NCBI RefSeq assembly: GCF_003053565.1
Contig: NZ_QAXS01000020.1
Location: forward strand, 1-55,955
Direction: 5' to 3'
DNA: 55,955 nt
DNA from: Halanaerobium saccharolyticum
Lineage (GTDB): Bacteria; Bacillota; Halanaerobiia; Halanaerobiales; Halanaerobiaceae
The first letter of the stretch is position 1, and each line of letters begins with the position of its first letter. A program made the translations under genes and the position numbers. This document shows positions 1 through 8,041 of the stretch, in pieces. The notes under the pieces are model-generated. The model did not search any database. It had not been told where the DNA came from and saw only the letters and a list, made by a program, of their open reading frames with translations.

Positions 1-112
1 CTGTATCTTATTTGAGCTGATTTTAGTGTAGAAAATACTGTTTAAAGTAATATTCTCTCTTTTTTATTTTTTAAAAATCATTTGCGGAATCTCTGTGAAC
101 CGTCAGCATTAA
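1..112. other. Non-coding AT-rich lead-in
   Basis: No convincing coding sequence is visible in this stretch on either strand. It is AT-rich with T-runs and lies directly before the OLE promoter. It may be the tail of an intergenic region whose upstream gene is outside the window. Confidence 0.5.
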
Positions 113-141
113 TTGAAGGGTTAATATAAATATGTTATAAT
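113..141 (+). promoter_or_regulatory. Sigma-A-type promoter for OLE RNA
   Basis: A -35 element TTGAAG (113-118) and a perfect -10 element TATAAT (136-141) are separated by exactly 17 nt. The predicted transcription start is about 147-149, only a few bases before the first strand of the proposed OLE closing helix at 153. That coincidence supports both calls. Confidence 0.75.
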
Positions 142-147
142 TAGTTA

Positions 148-720
148 AAATGCAGATGGTGCAGTATTCTAGTCAGCATACTATCTTTGAAGGCGGGCCT
201 AAAAATCCGTCAACGGGCATATCGATGAAGTTCTTTGTAATGGCTGCTGACGCCCAGTCGGGGGCCATTGCAGGGAGATAAGGGCTTGGGGCGATCCACA
301 ACGGCATGTGGGCGTTGACCCCTTTCCCGCGGAGGCCTGGTCGAGTTATTAAATACATAGCAAGGCCAGGTTCACCTGTTCTAACCGCAAGGTTGAGCAG
401 TGTAGCCTGCTTTGAAGTGGTACTGGAGACAGTAGCAAAACACAGGCGCCTGGATCCAGCCCTGGGTTGAACCTGCTGGAAACCAGTACTGCAAAAGAAG
501 CTAGGAGATAGTTTAAATGCTGTCAAGGAAAACTTCTAGACTGTCCAGAAGGGATATAATAGGGATTAAAGTGTGTTCTGAGTGGTAATCCAGCTCTGCA
601 GTGGGAGACCCTGCAGCGGGAATTTAAAGAGAAATCTCCTGAATGGCGACAGACAGGAATTCCCGGGGAAAACCTGCTGGACCTATGACACAGCATTTAT
701 CTATTATATTACCATCTGTT
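148..720 (+). ncRNA. ole: OLE RNA (ornate large extremophilic RNA)
   Basis: This GC-richer, non-coding, highly structured stretch of about 570 nt sits directly upstream of an OapA-like four-helix membrane protein and then dxs, tlyA, nadK, recN and spo0A. That is the genomic setting known for OLE RNA, which in extremophilic and anaerobic Firmicutes is about 600 nt and forms a membrane-associated ribonucleoprotein with OapA. Visible helices include CAGATGGT (153-160) with ACCATCTG (711-718) as a terminal closing helix, AGTAT/ATACT (163-167/178-182), GTACTGG/CCAGTAC (420-426/483-489), and a hairpin near 596-616. The 5' end is set by the promoter; the 3' end is inferred from the closing helix. 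The class assignment rests on size, structure and context plus general resemblance of the unpaired conserved blocks. It was not checked with a covariance model. Confidence 0.82.
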
Positions 721-744
721 ATTTTATTAATTGAGGTGAATATA

Positions 745-1302
745 TTGGCTAATTTAAAGAGCAGTATTATTATTGCTATTATGACTTTTTTTATTGCGGT
801 AAGTGTCTCATCAGTCTCGCAGACACAGGTACAATTTGTACCCCTACCGATGGCAGTAATAATACTGTTAATTATTATTATAGTAGGTGTTTTATCTGAT
901 ATGGTTGGAGTGGCAGCTACTGTTGCCAGGACTGAACCGTTTAACGCAAAGGCAGCAAAAAAAATATTTGGTGCTAAAACTTCCCTTTATCTGGCGAAAA
1001 ATGGTGATAAAGTAGCAAGTTTAATGTGTGATATAGTTGGTGATATCTGTGGAACTATCAGTGGTGCAATCAGTGCAGTTATTGCAATTGATTTGATTAA
1101 CTACTATGGTTTTTCGAATTTATGGACCAATCTGACATTAATTGGACTGGCTTCAGCCTTAACTGTTGGTGGAAAGGCATTTTTTAAATATTACGGAATG
1201 AAGAACTCGACAAAGATTATTTTTCTAGTTGGCCGTTTTCTAGCATTTTTTCATCTGACTTATGATAAAATTTACGGTTTTCTAAAAAAGAGGTGGATTT
1301 AA
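745..1302 (+). CDS. oapA: OLE-associated membrane protein OapA
   Basis: A small integral membrane protein of 185 residues that in characterised bacteria binds OLE RNA and recruits it to the membrane. I chose the TTG at 745 because a strong Shine-Dalgarno TGAGGTGA (732-739) lies just before it. An ATG at 643 in the same frame would read through the 3' part of OLE RNA and has no ribosome-binding site. Hydrophobic segments lie near residues 7-22, 30-50, 90-112 and 120-140. The loop before the third one contains an aspartate pair, D96-x-x-x-D100 (in CDIVGD), matching the conserved DXXXD motif of OapA. The C-terminus is basic (GFLKKRW). dxs follows after 4 nt. Family membership is from motif and context; function is from studied homologues. 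Confidence 0.82.
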   Translation: MANLKSSIIIAIMTFFIAVSVSSVSQTQVQFVPLPMAVIILLIIIIVGVLSDMVGVAATVARTEPFNAKAAKKIFGAKTSLYLAKNGDKVASLMCDIVGDICGTISGAISAVIAIDLINYYGFSNLWTNLTLIGLASALTVGGKAFFKYYGMKNSTKIIFLVGRFLAFFHLTYDKIYGFLKKRWI

Positions 1303-1306
1303 TTTA

Positions 1307-3238
1307 ATGAGTGACTATTTAGCGAAAATAAATGGAGTAGATGATTTAAAAAGATTAAAGGGGTCTCAGCTGAAAGAACTGGCTGCTGAAATTAGAGAAT
1401 TTTTACTGGAAAATATTTCAAAAACAGGCGGCCATCTGGCTTCAAACCTGGGAACAGTAGAACTGACAATTGCCCTGCATCATTATTTGAACAGTCCCAC
1501 AGATAAAATTATCTGGGATGTTGGCCACCAGGCTTATACCCATAAAATTTTAACCGGACGCAGAGACTGCTTTGCAAATTTGAGACAGAAAGACGGAATG
1601 AGTGGTTATCCCAAGTGTGCTGAGTCTCCTCACGATATCATTGGAGCCGGCCACAGCAGCACTTCAATTTCAGCAGCAGTTGGACTGGCTATGGCAAGAG
1701 AAAACCTTGACGAAATGGGAGATATTTACGCAGTAATCGGTGATGGAGCCCTGACTGGCGGAATGGCTTTTGAAGCCCTAAACCATGCCGGTCATATTGG
1801 TGCTGATATAAATGTGATTTTAAACGATAACGAGATGTCAATCTCCAATAATGTGGGAGCTATTTCTAATTATTTAGCCAATTTAAGAAATGATCCAACT
1901 CTAAAAAGAGTCAAGGAAGATATAGAATTTTTAATTAATAAGATTCCCCGCTTTGGTAAGACTGTTTCTAATACAGTTGATCGGGTTAAGAGCGCTTTAA
2001 AATACAGCTTTATTCAGGGAGTTCTTTTTGAAGAATTTGGTTTTAACTATCTGGGACCTGTAGATGGTCATGATATCATCGAATTAATGAAATACTTTAA
2101 GCAGGCAGAAGCGATCGAAGGGCCTGTGCTTTTACATGTTATAACTAAAAAAGGAAAGGGCTACCCACCTGCTGAAAATAACCCTGATAAATTTCACGGT
2201 GTTGGAGCTTTTAATATTGAAGACGGCAGTTCAAAGACGGTCAAAACAAAAGCAAGCTACAGTAAAGTCTTTGGTGAAACTCTAACTAGAATGGCTGAGT
2301 CAGATAAAAAGATCGCTGGAGTGACAGCAGCAATGCCCTCTGGAACAGGAATGGAGATATTTGCTCGTTCTTACCCAGAAAGATATTATGATGTCGGGAT
2401 AGCCGAACAGCATGCAGTAACTATGTCAACAGGTCTGGCCAGAGGTGGAATGAAACCTGTCTGTGCAATTTATTCAACTTTTCTGCAGCGGGCCTATGAT
2501 CAGGTTATTCACGATGCTGCGATTCAGAATTTAGATTTAACTATCGCTGTCGATCGAGCAGGTATTGTCGGCAATGATGGTGAAACTCATCAGGGGTTAT
2601 TTGATTATTCTTTTCTGCGCCCTGTGCCCAATTTAGTTATGATGGCTGTCAGAGATGCAGAACAGCTGCAGCATATGTTATATACTGCTGTTAATTATGA
2701 GGGTCCAGCTGTACTCCGCTATCCACGGGGTAGTGCTGCTGGAGATTATAAGCCTCTTAAAGTTGAAGAATTAAAAAATCTGGAGATCGGTAAGGCAGAG
2801 GAGTTAATCAAAATCGAAGCAGAAATGGATCTCACCATTCTGGCAGTTGGCTCAACTGTCTATCCAGCTCAAAAAGCAGCTGAAATTTTAAATAATAATG
2901 GCTATAAAACAGCTTTAGTTGATGCTCGTTTTATTAAGCCTCTGGATGAAGAAATGATCACCAGAGCACTTAAGAACTCAGAAAATATTATTACTGTTGA
3001 AGAACAGGTACTGGCTGGAGGTTTTTCTTCTGCTGTCCTGGAGTTTGCTGCCGACCGAGGTATTTCTCCCAAAAATATTAGGAGAATTGGTGTTGGCGAT
3101 GAGTTTGTCAGCCAGGGCGGAATGGATGAAATGAAGAAAGAATATCAGCTGGATGCCAGAGGTATTCTTAAAAATGCACTTTCTTTGCTTGCTCAGGCAG
3201 AGGAGGTAAATAAGTTATGGCCAGAAAAGAAAGATTAG
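1307..3238 (+). CDS. dxs: 1-deoxy-D-xylulose-5-phosphate synthase
   Basis: First enzyme of the MEP isoprenoid pathway. It condenses pyruvate and glyceraldehyde 3-phosphate to DXP with thiamine diphosphate and also feeds thiamine and pyridoxal synthesis. The 643-residue length is normal. The thiamine-diphosphate/Mg motif starts with GDGALTGG at about residue 145 and ends with NDNEMSIS. The N-terminal region has HVGH-like GHQAYTHKIL and GHSSTSIS motifs. The transketolase pyrimidine domain carries the catalytic glutamate in IAEQHAV (E367). The C-terminal transketolase domain is complete. The start is 4 nt after oapA, with GAGGTGG upstream, so it is probably translated from the OLE-oapA transcript. 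Its 3' end overlaps tlyA by 22 nt. dxr, the next enzyme of the pathway, is at 53.6 kb. Confidence 0.97.
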   Translation: MSDYLAKINGVDDLKRLKGSQLKELAAEIREFLLENISKTGGHLASNLGTVELTIALHHYLNSPTDKIIWDVGHQAYTHKILTGRRDCFANLRQKDGMSGYPKCAESPHDIIGAGHSSTSISAAVGLAMARENLDEMGDIYAVIGDGALTGGMAFEALNHAGHIGADINVILNDNEMSISNNVGAISNYLANLRNDPTLKRVKEDIEFLINKIPRFGKTVSNTVDRVKSALKYSFIQGVLFEEFGFNYLGPVDGHDIIELMKYFKQAEAIEGPVLLHVITKKGKGYPPAENNPDKFHGVGAFNIEDGSSKTVKTKASYSKVFGETLTRMAESDKKIAGVTAAMPSGTGMEIFARSYPERYYDVGIAEQHAVTMSTGLARGGMKPVCAIYSTFLQRAYDQVIHDAAIQNLDLTIAVDRAGIVGNDGETHQGLFDYSFLRPVPNLVMMAVRDAEQLQHMLYTAVNYEGPAVLRYPRGSAAGDYKPLKVEELKNLEIGKAEELIKIEAEMDLTILAVGSTVYPAQKAAEILNNNGYKTALVDARFIKPLDEEMITRALKNSENIITVEEQVLAGGFSSAVLEFAADRGISPKNIRRIGVGDEFVSQGGMDEMKKEYQLDARGILKNALSLLAQAEEVNKLWPEKKD

Positions 3239-4044
3239 ACATTGTAGTAACTGAAAGAGGTATGTTTAGAAGCCGCTCTCAGGCAAAAAGAGCAATTATG
3301 GCCGGTCTGGTTTTTGTTGATGGTCAGAGGGAAGATAAGGCAGGAACTCAGATTGATCCGGAAGCTGAAATTGAGTATCGGGGTGATAAAAACCCTTATG
3401 TTAGCCGAGGAGGTCTTAAGCTGGAGAAGGCACTTGAAATTTTTGCTGTTGACCCTGCAGCTAAAGAAGCAATTGACATCGGTGCCTCTACAGGTGGTTT
3501 TACTGATTGTCTGCTTCAGCACGGGGCGACAAAAGTTTATGCCATTGATGTCGGTTACGGTCAGCTGGCCTGGAAACTTCGTCAGGACAAAAGAGTTGAG
3601 GTGCTGGAGAGATGTAATTTCCGCCATTTAGAAAAGGATCAGCTGCCGGTTGAAGTTCCACTGGTAGTCACTGATGTTTCTTTTATTTCCCTGCGGCTGA
3701 TTGTACCGGGGGTTAAGAAATTTATTAAAAACAATGGTGATTTTATTGCTTTAATTAAACCACAGTTTGAAGCCGGCAGAGAACGGGTCGGCAAAAATGG
3801 TGTGGTTAAAGACCCGGCAGTACATATAGATGTAATTGAAAGCTTAAGTGATTTTTTTCTTAAAGAGGGTTTTGAACCACTTGCCCTAAATTATTCGCCA
3901 ATTACCGGTGCCCAGAGTAAAAATATTGAATATTTAGTTCATCTCAGATATTGCGAAAATAAGCCTGAATTTGACCGCCAGAGCTGGCAGGATAAAATAA
4001 ATAAAACTGTCAGGACGGCCCATACAGAGCTGGGGGGTTCTTAA
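3217..4044 (+). CDS. tlyA: TlyA family rRNA (cytidine-2'-O)-methyltransferase
   Basis: Predicted SAM-dependent methyltransferase of the TlyA/RrmJ-fold family, which 2'-O-methylates cytidines in 16S and/or 23S rRNA (the family affects capreomycin sensitivity). An S4 RNA-binding domain occupies about residues 1-65 (ERGMFRSRSQAKRAIMAGLV). The methyltransferase domain follows, with SAM motif IDIGASTGGFTDCLL near residue 87, DVSFISL, and IKPQFEAGRE. The 275-residue length is normal. Translation starts inside the end of dxs with AGAGGAGG upstream, implying translational coupling. nadK follows after 1 nt. Confidence 0.93.
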   Translation: MARKERLDIVVTERGMFRSRSQAKRAIMAGLVFVDGQREDKAGTQIDPEAEIEYRGDKNPYVSRGGLKLEKALEIFAVDPAAKEAIDIGASTGGFTDCLLQHGATKVYAIDVGYGQLAWKLRQDKRVEVLERCNFRHLEKDQLPVEVPLVVTDVSFISLRLIVPGVKKFIKNNGDFIALIKPQFEAGRERVGKNGVVKDPAVHIDVIESLSDFFLKEGFEPLALNYSPITGAQSKNIEYLVHLRYCENKPEFDRQSWQDKINKTVRTAHTELGGS

Positions 4045-4045
4045 A

Positions 4046-4897
4046 ATGAAAGCTGCATTAATAGTTAATTTAGATAAAAAAGAAGCCTTTACTGTTGCTG
4101 AAAGAGCTGTTGAGTGGTTTGAAAAAAGGGATAAAGAATTTCTGATTGAAAAGAGGGCTGCCTATCAGCTTGGTCAGAAAAAAAGAGGAGCAGATTACCA
4201 GCAGATTAAAAGAGAAGCAGACTACATAATAATCATTGGTGGTGATGGAACTTTTCTGCACAGCTCTCACCATTTTATCGGCAGTGAGATTCCACTCCTG
4301 GGAATTAATGTCGGCCACCTGGGCTTTTTAACAGATGTAGAAACTGATGAATTGATCAAAGCACTGGAAATGATCGATAATAATAATTATAATATCGAAA
4401 AGAGAATGATGCTGCAGACAGAACACTACCGAAGTGAAGAAAAAATAAACAGCAGTTATGCCCTCAATGATTATGTCATTAATCGAGATCCAGATTCTCA
4501 GATGCTTAAAATAGAGCTTTATATCAATAATGAGCTTGTCAATAATTTTCGGGGTGATGGTTTGATTATTGCTACCCCAACTGGATCTACAGCTTACTCT
4601 CTTTCGGCTGGAGGACCAATTATTAATCCCCGTCAGATCAAAGCGATTTTGATTACTCCAATCTGTCCTCATAATCTCCACCTGCGGCCGATGGTGATTT
4701 CTGCCGAAGAAAGAATCAGAATCAAAGTAGATAGTGATGGCCGCTCTGTTAAAGGCTGTGCAGATGGCAGACAGAAGAATGAGATTATTCCCGGTGATGA
4801 GATTTATATCAGTGGGGCAGACCAGGAATTATCAATTATTAAATTGCCTGACCGAACTTTTTACACTACTGTTAAAGAAAAAATGCACCTTGCCTAA
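4046..4897 (+). CDS. nadK: NAD kinase
   Basis: Phosphorylates NAD+ to NADP+ using ATP or polyphosphate. The 283-residue protein has the diagnostic GGDGTFLH motif at residues 65-72, the NxGxLGFLT motif (NVGHLGFLTD), and the NAD-binding TPTGSTAYSLSAGGPI block. It starts immediately after tlyA with GGGGGGTTC upstream. In many Clostridia argR lies between nadK and recN; here recN follows after 24 nt, so argR is absent from this position. Part of the oapA-dxs-tlyA-nadK-recN operon. Confidence 0.96.
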   Translation: MKAALIVNLDKKEAFTVAERAVEWFEKRDKEFLIEKRAAYQLGQKKRGADYQQIKREADYIIIIGGDGTFLHSSHHFIGSEIPLLGINVGHLGFLTDVETDELIKALEMIDNNNYNIEKRMMLQTEHYRSEEKINSSYALNDYVINRDPDSQMLKIELYINNELVNNFRGDGLIIATPTGSTAYSLSAGGPIINPRQIKAILITPICPHNLHLRPMVISAEERIRIKVDSDGRSVKGCADGRQKNEIIPGDEIYISGADQELSIIKLPDRTFYTTVKEKMHLA

Positions 4898-4921
4898 CTG
4901 TAACCGACAGGAGGAAAAATT

Positions 4922-6598
4922 ATGCTCAGTGATCTACAGGTTAAGAATTTCGCCTTAATCAATAAGGTGAACATTAATTTTAAACAGGGATTAAATATTT
5001 TAAGCGGAGAAACCGGTGCCGGTAAATCTATTATTATCGGAGCCCTGGATCTTTTGCTTGGAGCCCGGGCAAATACTGATATAATCCGCAGTGGTAAAGA
5101 AGCAGCCTATATCTCTGCTTTTTTTCAGCCTGAAGAGCTCGAAATAATTAATCAAATTTTGAGTGAGGCCGGAATCGAAAAAGAGGAGAGTGGAATCCTG
5201 ATTGCCAGGGAAATTCGGGAAAATGGGCGCAACCGCACCCTGATTAACGGTCAGCTTGCCACCCTGAAAATCGTTAAAAAAATCAGCCGCTATTTGATTG
5301 ACATCCACGGTCAGCATGAGCATCAGCTGCTTTTGGATCAAAGCTCTCACCTGATGGTTCTCGATGCTTTTATCGGTGATAAAATTAAGCCTTTAAAAAG
5401 CGAAATTAAAAGTCAGTATCAAAAACTGCTTCAGCTGCGCCAGGAGCTCTCTGAAATTGAAATTGATGATTCTCAGCGGGCAAGAGAACTGGATATTATT
5501 AATTTTCAGATTGAAGAAATTGAAGAGGCAGCTTTAAAAGAAGGTGAATACGAAGACTTAAAAGAGGAATACCAGACCCTTTCTCACGGAGAGGAAATCT
5601 ACAGAGTTGTGGCAGAATTAATATCTGCTCTTAGTGGTGATGATTACAAAGATAAGGGGATAATGGACCGGCTCTCAGTTCTAAAAAATAAATTTGCAGA
5701 AATTGAAGATTATAATCAGGAACTAAAAGAGCTAAATCAAAAATTTGCTGATATTTATTATGGTCTGGAAGAGTTCAGCTTTGATTTAAGTGATTTTGAA
5801 AGTTCTTTTGCCTATGATGAGGAAAGAATCTCAATGATTAGTGACCGTCTGGATCTGATCAATACTCTGCTGAGAAAATACGGAGAAGATGTGGAGACGG
5901 TAATTTCTTATCTGCAGGAACTTTATCAAAAAAGGGATAAATTAGAGAATGTTGAAGAAAAAATTGCTTCACTAACTAAAAGGGAACAAGAATTAAAAAA
6001 AGAGCTTACTGATAAGTCTAAAAAGCTTTCCCGGCACCGAAAAGAATCTGCTAAAAATCTAGAAACACAGTTAAAAAATGAACTTCAGGATCTGGCAATG
6101 GAAGATGTCAGGTTTAAAGTTGATTTTAAAGAAAAAGAAATTTCTGCTGATGGTACTGACCAGATTGAATTTTTAATTTCTCCCAACCGGGGTGAAGAGT
6201 TAAAATCACTTTCTAAAATTGCTTCCGGAGGAGAGTTATCGCGGATAATGCTCTCACTAAAAACCATTACCGCTGATCTTGATCAGGTTGATACCCTGGT
6301 TTTTGATGAGGTTGACAGTGGTGTTGGTGGCAAAACAGCTGCCAAGATGGCTTCAAAACTTACCCAGATTTCCAGAGACAGACAGATTATCTGTATTACA
6401 CATCTGCCTCAGCTGGCAAGTGCAGCCAACCATCACTTCTTAATTCAAAAAGAAAAGGGAGAAAACAGAACTTTTACTCAAATTTATGCTTTAGATAGAG
6501 CCGAAAGAGTTAAAGAGATTGCCAGGATGATTGGTGGGACAAAAATGACTGAAAAAACTCTTGCTCATGCAGAAGAATTACTGCTGATGGCTGAATAA
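4922..6598 (+). CDS. recN: DNA repair protein RecN
   Basis: SMC-like ATPase that acts at DNA double-strand breaks in recombinational repair. The 558-residue protein has an N-terminal Walker A GETGAGKS at residues 29-36. A long central region is rich in E/K/L heptads, typical of an antiparallel coiled coil. The C-terminal half has the ABC signature (SKIASGGELSRIML) and Walker B (TLVFDEVDSGVGG), followed by the H-loop ITHLPQLAS. A good ribosome-binding site (GACAGGAGG) precedes ATG 4922. It is the last gene of the OLE-headed operon before a terminator. Confidence 0.96.
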   Translation: MLSDLQVKNFALINKVNINFKQGLNILSGETGAGKSIIIGALDLLLGARANTDIIRSGKEAAYISAFFQPEELEIINQILSEAGIEKEESGILIAREIRENGRNRTLINGQLATLKIVKKISRYLIDIHGQHEHQLLLDQSSHLMVLDAFIGDKIKPLKSEIKSQYQKLLQLRQELSEIEIDDSQRARELDIINFQIEEIEEAALKEGEYEDLKEEYQTLSHGEEIYRVVAELISALSGDDYKDKGIMDRLSVLKNKFAEIEDYNQELKELNQKFADIYYGLEEFSFDLSDFESSFAYDEERISMISDRLDLINTLLRKYGEDVETVISYLQELYQKRDKLENVEEKIASLTKREQELKKELTDKSKKLSRHRKESAKNLETQLKNELQDLAMEDVRFKVDFKEKEISADGTDQIEFLISPNRGEELKSLSKIASGGELSRIMLSLKTITADLDQVDTLVFDEVDSGVGGKTAAKMASKLTQISRDRQIICITHLPQLASAANHHFLIQKEKGENRTFTQIYALDRAERVKEIARMIGGTKMTEKTLAHAEELLLMAE

Positions 6599-6653
6599 TA
6601 AGGAGATACTATTTTTATTAGGGATCATAATTTATAAGGGATATTAACAACAT

Positions 6654-6683
6654 ATTTTCAGCAGGGACTGAAAATGCTTTTTT
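6654..6683 (+). terminator. Intrinsic terminator after recN
   Basis: A perfect 8-bp stem ATTTTCAG (6654-6661) / CTGAAAAT (6668-6675) with a six-base loop is followed by GC and a run of six T. It separates the OLE-oapA-dxs-recN transcript from spo0A, which lies 22 nt downstream. Some read-through or a promoter hidden in the same stretch would be needed for spo0A. Confidence 0.65.
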
Positions 6684-6705
6684 AAATAAATGAGGGGGAA
6701 ATATT

Positions 6706-7494
6706 ATGGAAAAGACTATTGATATTTTGATTGTTGATGATAATAAGGAATTTTGTCAGCTCTTAGCTGAATTTTTTGATGAAAATGATGATTTTAATGT
6801 AGTGGGAATGCTTTATGATGGTGAGCAGGCTTTAGAATATCTTGAAAACAATAAAAAGCCGGATGTATTGATTTTAGATTTGATAATGCCTCATCTGGAT
6901 GGAATTGGAGTCTTAGAAGAGTTAAACTCCAAAGAACTAATAGATGAAATGAAAATTGTTGCTTTAACTGCAATGGGACATGATAAAATAATGAAAACAG
7001 TCCTTGAACTTGGAGTTCATTATTATATTATGAAACCCTTTGACCTGGATAAATTGACCCAGAGAATAAAACAGCTGATGGAAGCAGAGAGTAGCGCTGC
7101 TGATAATTTTACAGTTCAAAATGCAGAATTAGAGGTTGAAAATGGAAACTACAAGCCCCTGATAACTAAAATTATTCAGGAACTTGGAATCCCGGCGCAC
7201 ATCAAAGGCTACCGCTATGTGCGTCAGGCTGTTGAACTGGTAATTAAAGATATGGATTTACTTGGTGCGGTAACTAAAGAACTTTACCCCCAGGTGGCAG
7301 AGAAATTTGATTCTACCCCGAGCCGTGTTGAGAGAGCTATTAGACATGCAATTGATGTTGTCTGGCAGCGGGGAAATCAAAAAGCACTGGAAAAATACTT
7401 TAAAAATAATATTAACGAAAATGTTAAGCCGACCAATTCACAGTTTATTGCCAGAATCGCTGATACAATAATGGTTAATTTAAAAGTTTCATAA
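6706..7494 (+). CDS. spo0A: Stage 0 sporulation response regulator Spo0A
   Basis: Response regulator and transcription factor that commits Firmicutes to sporulation and other stationary-phase programmes. Residues 1-120 form a receiver domain with the acidic pocket D11-D12, phospho-acceptor D58 (LILDLIMP), the T/A switch (ALTA) and K of MKPF. After a linker, residues about 150-262 form the Spo0A DNA-binding domain, with the diagnostic helix SRVERAIRHAIDVVWQRGN. Length (262) is normal. A strong GAGGGGG ribosome-binding site precedes ATG 6706. Many relatives in Halanaerobiales are not observed to sporulate, so the target programme here is unclear. Confidence 0.96.
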   Translation: MEKTIDILIVDDNKEFCQLLAEFFDENDDFNVVGMLYDGEQALEYLENNKKPDVLILDLIMPHLDGIGVLEELNSKELIDEMKIVALTAMGHDKIMKTVLELGVHYYIMKPFDLDKLTQRIKQLMEAESSAADNFTVQNAELEVENGNYKPLITKIIQELGIPAHIKGYRYVRQAVELVIKDMDLLGAVTKELYPQVAEKFDSTPSRVERAIRHAIDVVWQRGNQKALEKYFKNNINENVKPTNSQFIARIADTIMVNLKVS

Positions 7495-7507
7495 ACGGAG
7501 GCTTATA

Positions 7508-8041
7508 ATGGAGATAAAAAAAGAAAAAAAGACTGCAGGTAAAACAATATATGAAGGAAATATTTTAAGATTATACAGAGATGAAGTTGAATTTCCTGAC
7601 AAACATAAATCCGCCCGAGAAGTAGTAGAACACAGTGGTGGGGTTTCTGTGCTGGCAGAAAATGAAGCTGGAAAGGTTTTATTAATCAAACAGTACAGAT
7701 ACCCGGTTGATGAAGTTATTTATGAAATTCCGGCCGGAAAATTAGAGCTGGATGAAGATGTGGTTGACTGTGCCGGCAGAGAATTGCGGGAAGAAACAGG
7801 CTATAGTGCTGAAAAATTTACTAAGTTATTTGAATTTTTTCCAACCCCGGGTTACAGTACCGAAACAATTTATATCTATCAGGCGGAAGATTTAAGATTT
7901 GTCGGTAGAGATTTAGAAGAGGGAGAATATATTGAAGTTGTTCCTAAAAGTAGAGAAGAATTAAGGGAACTGCTTAAAGCTGGAAAAATTAAAGACAGTA
8001 AAACTCTGATCGCAGTAATCTATTATCTTGGTGATTTTTAA
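7508..8041 (+). CDS. nudF: Nudix hydrolase, ADP-ribose pyrophosphatase type
   Basis: Predicted hydrolase of ADP-ribose or related nucleoside diphosphate derivatives. The Nudix box is intact in the region GKLELDEDVVDCAGRELREE followed by TGY, at about residues 78-100, with the RELREETG core that binds the metal. The IPAGKLE context before it is typical of the NudF subgroup. Length 177 is normal. Ribosome-binding site ACGGAGG precedes ATG 7508. Its stop overlaps the next start by 1 nt (TAATG), so it is translationally coupled to the EndoQ-like gene. Confidence 0.9.
   Translation: MEIKKEKKTAGKTIYEGNILRLYRDEVEFPDKHKSAREVVEHSGGVSVLAENEAGKVLLIKQYRYPVDEVIYEIPAGKLELDEDVVDCAGRELREETGYSAEKFTKLFEFFPTPGYSTETIYIYQAEDLRFVGRDLEEGEYIEVVPKSREELRELLKAGKIKDSKTLIAVIYYLGDF

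Noticed and set aside
173-526. A 117-residue open frame on the minus strand
   Set aside because: It lies entirely antisense to the OLE RNA, has no plausible ribosome-binding site or recognisable domain, and its openness follows from the GC-richer structured RNA.
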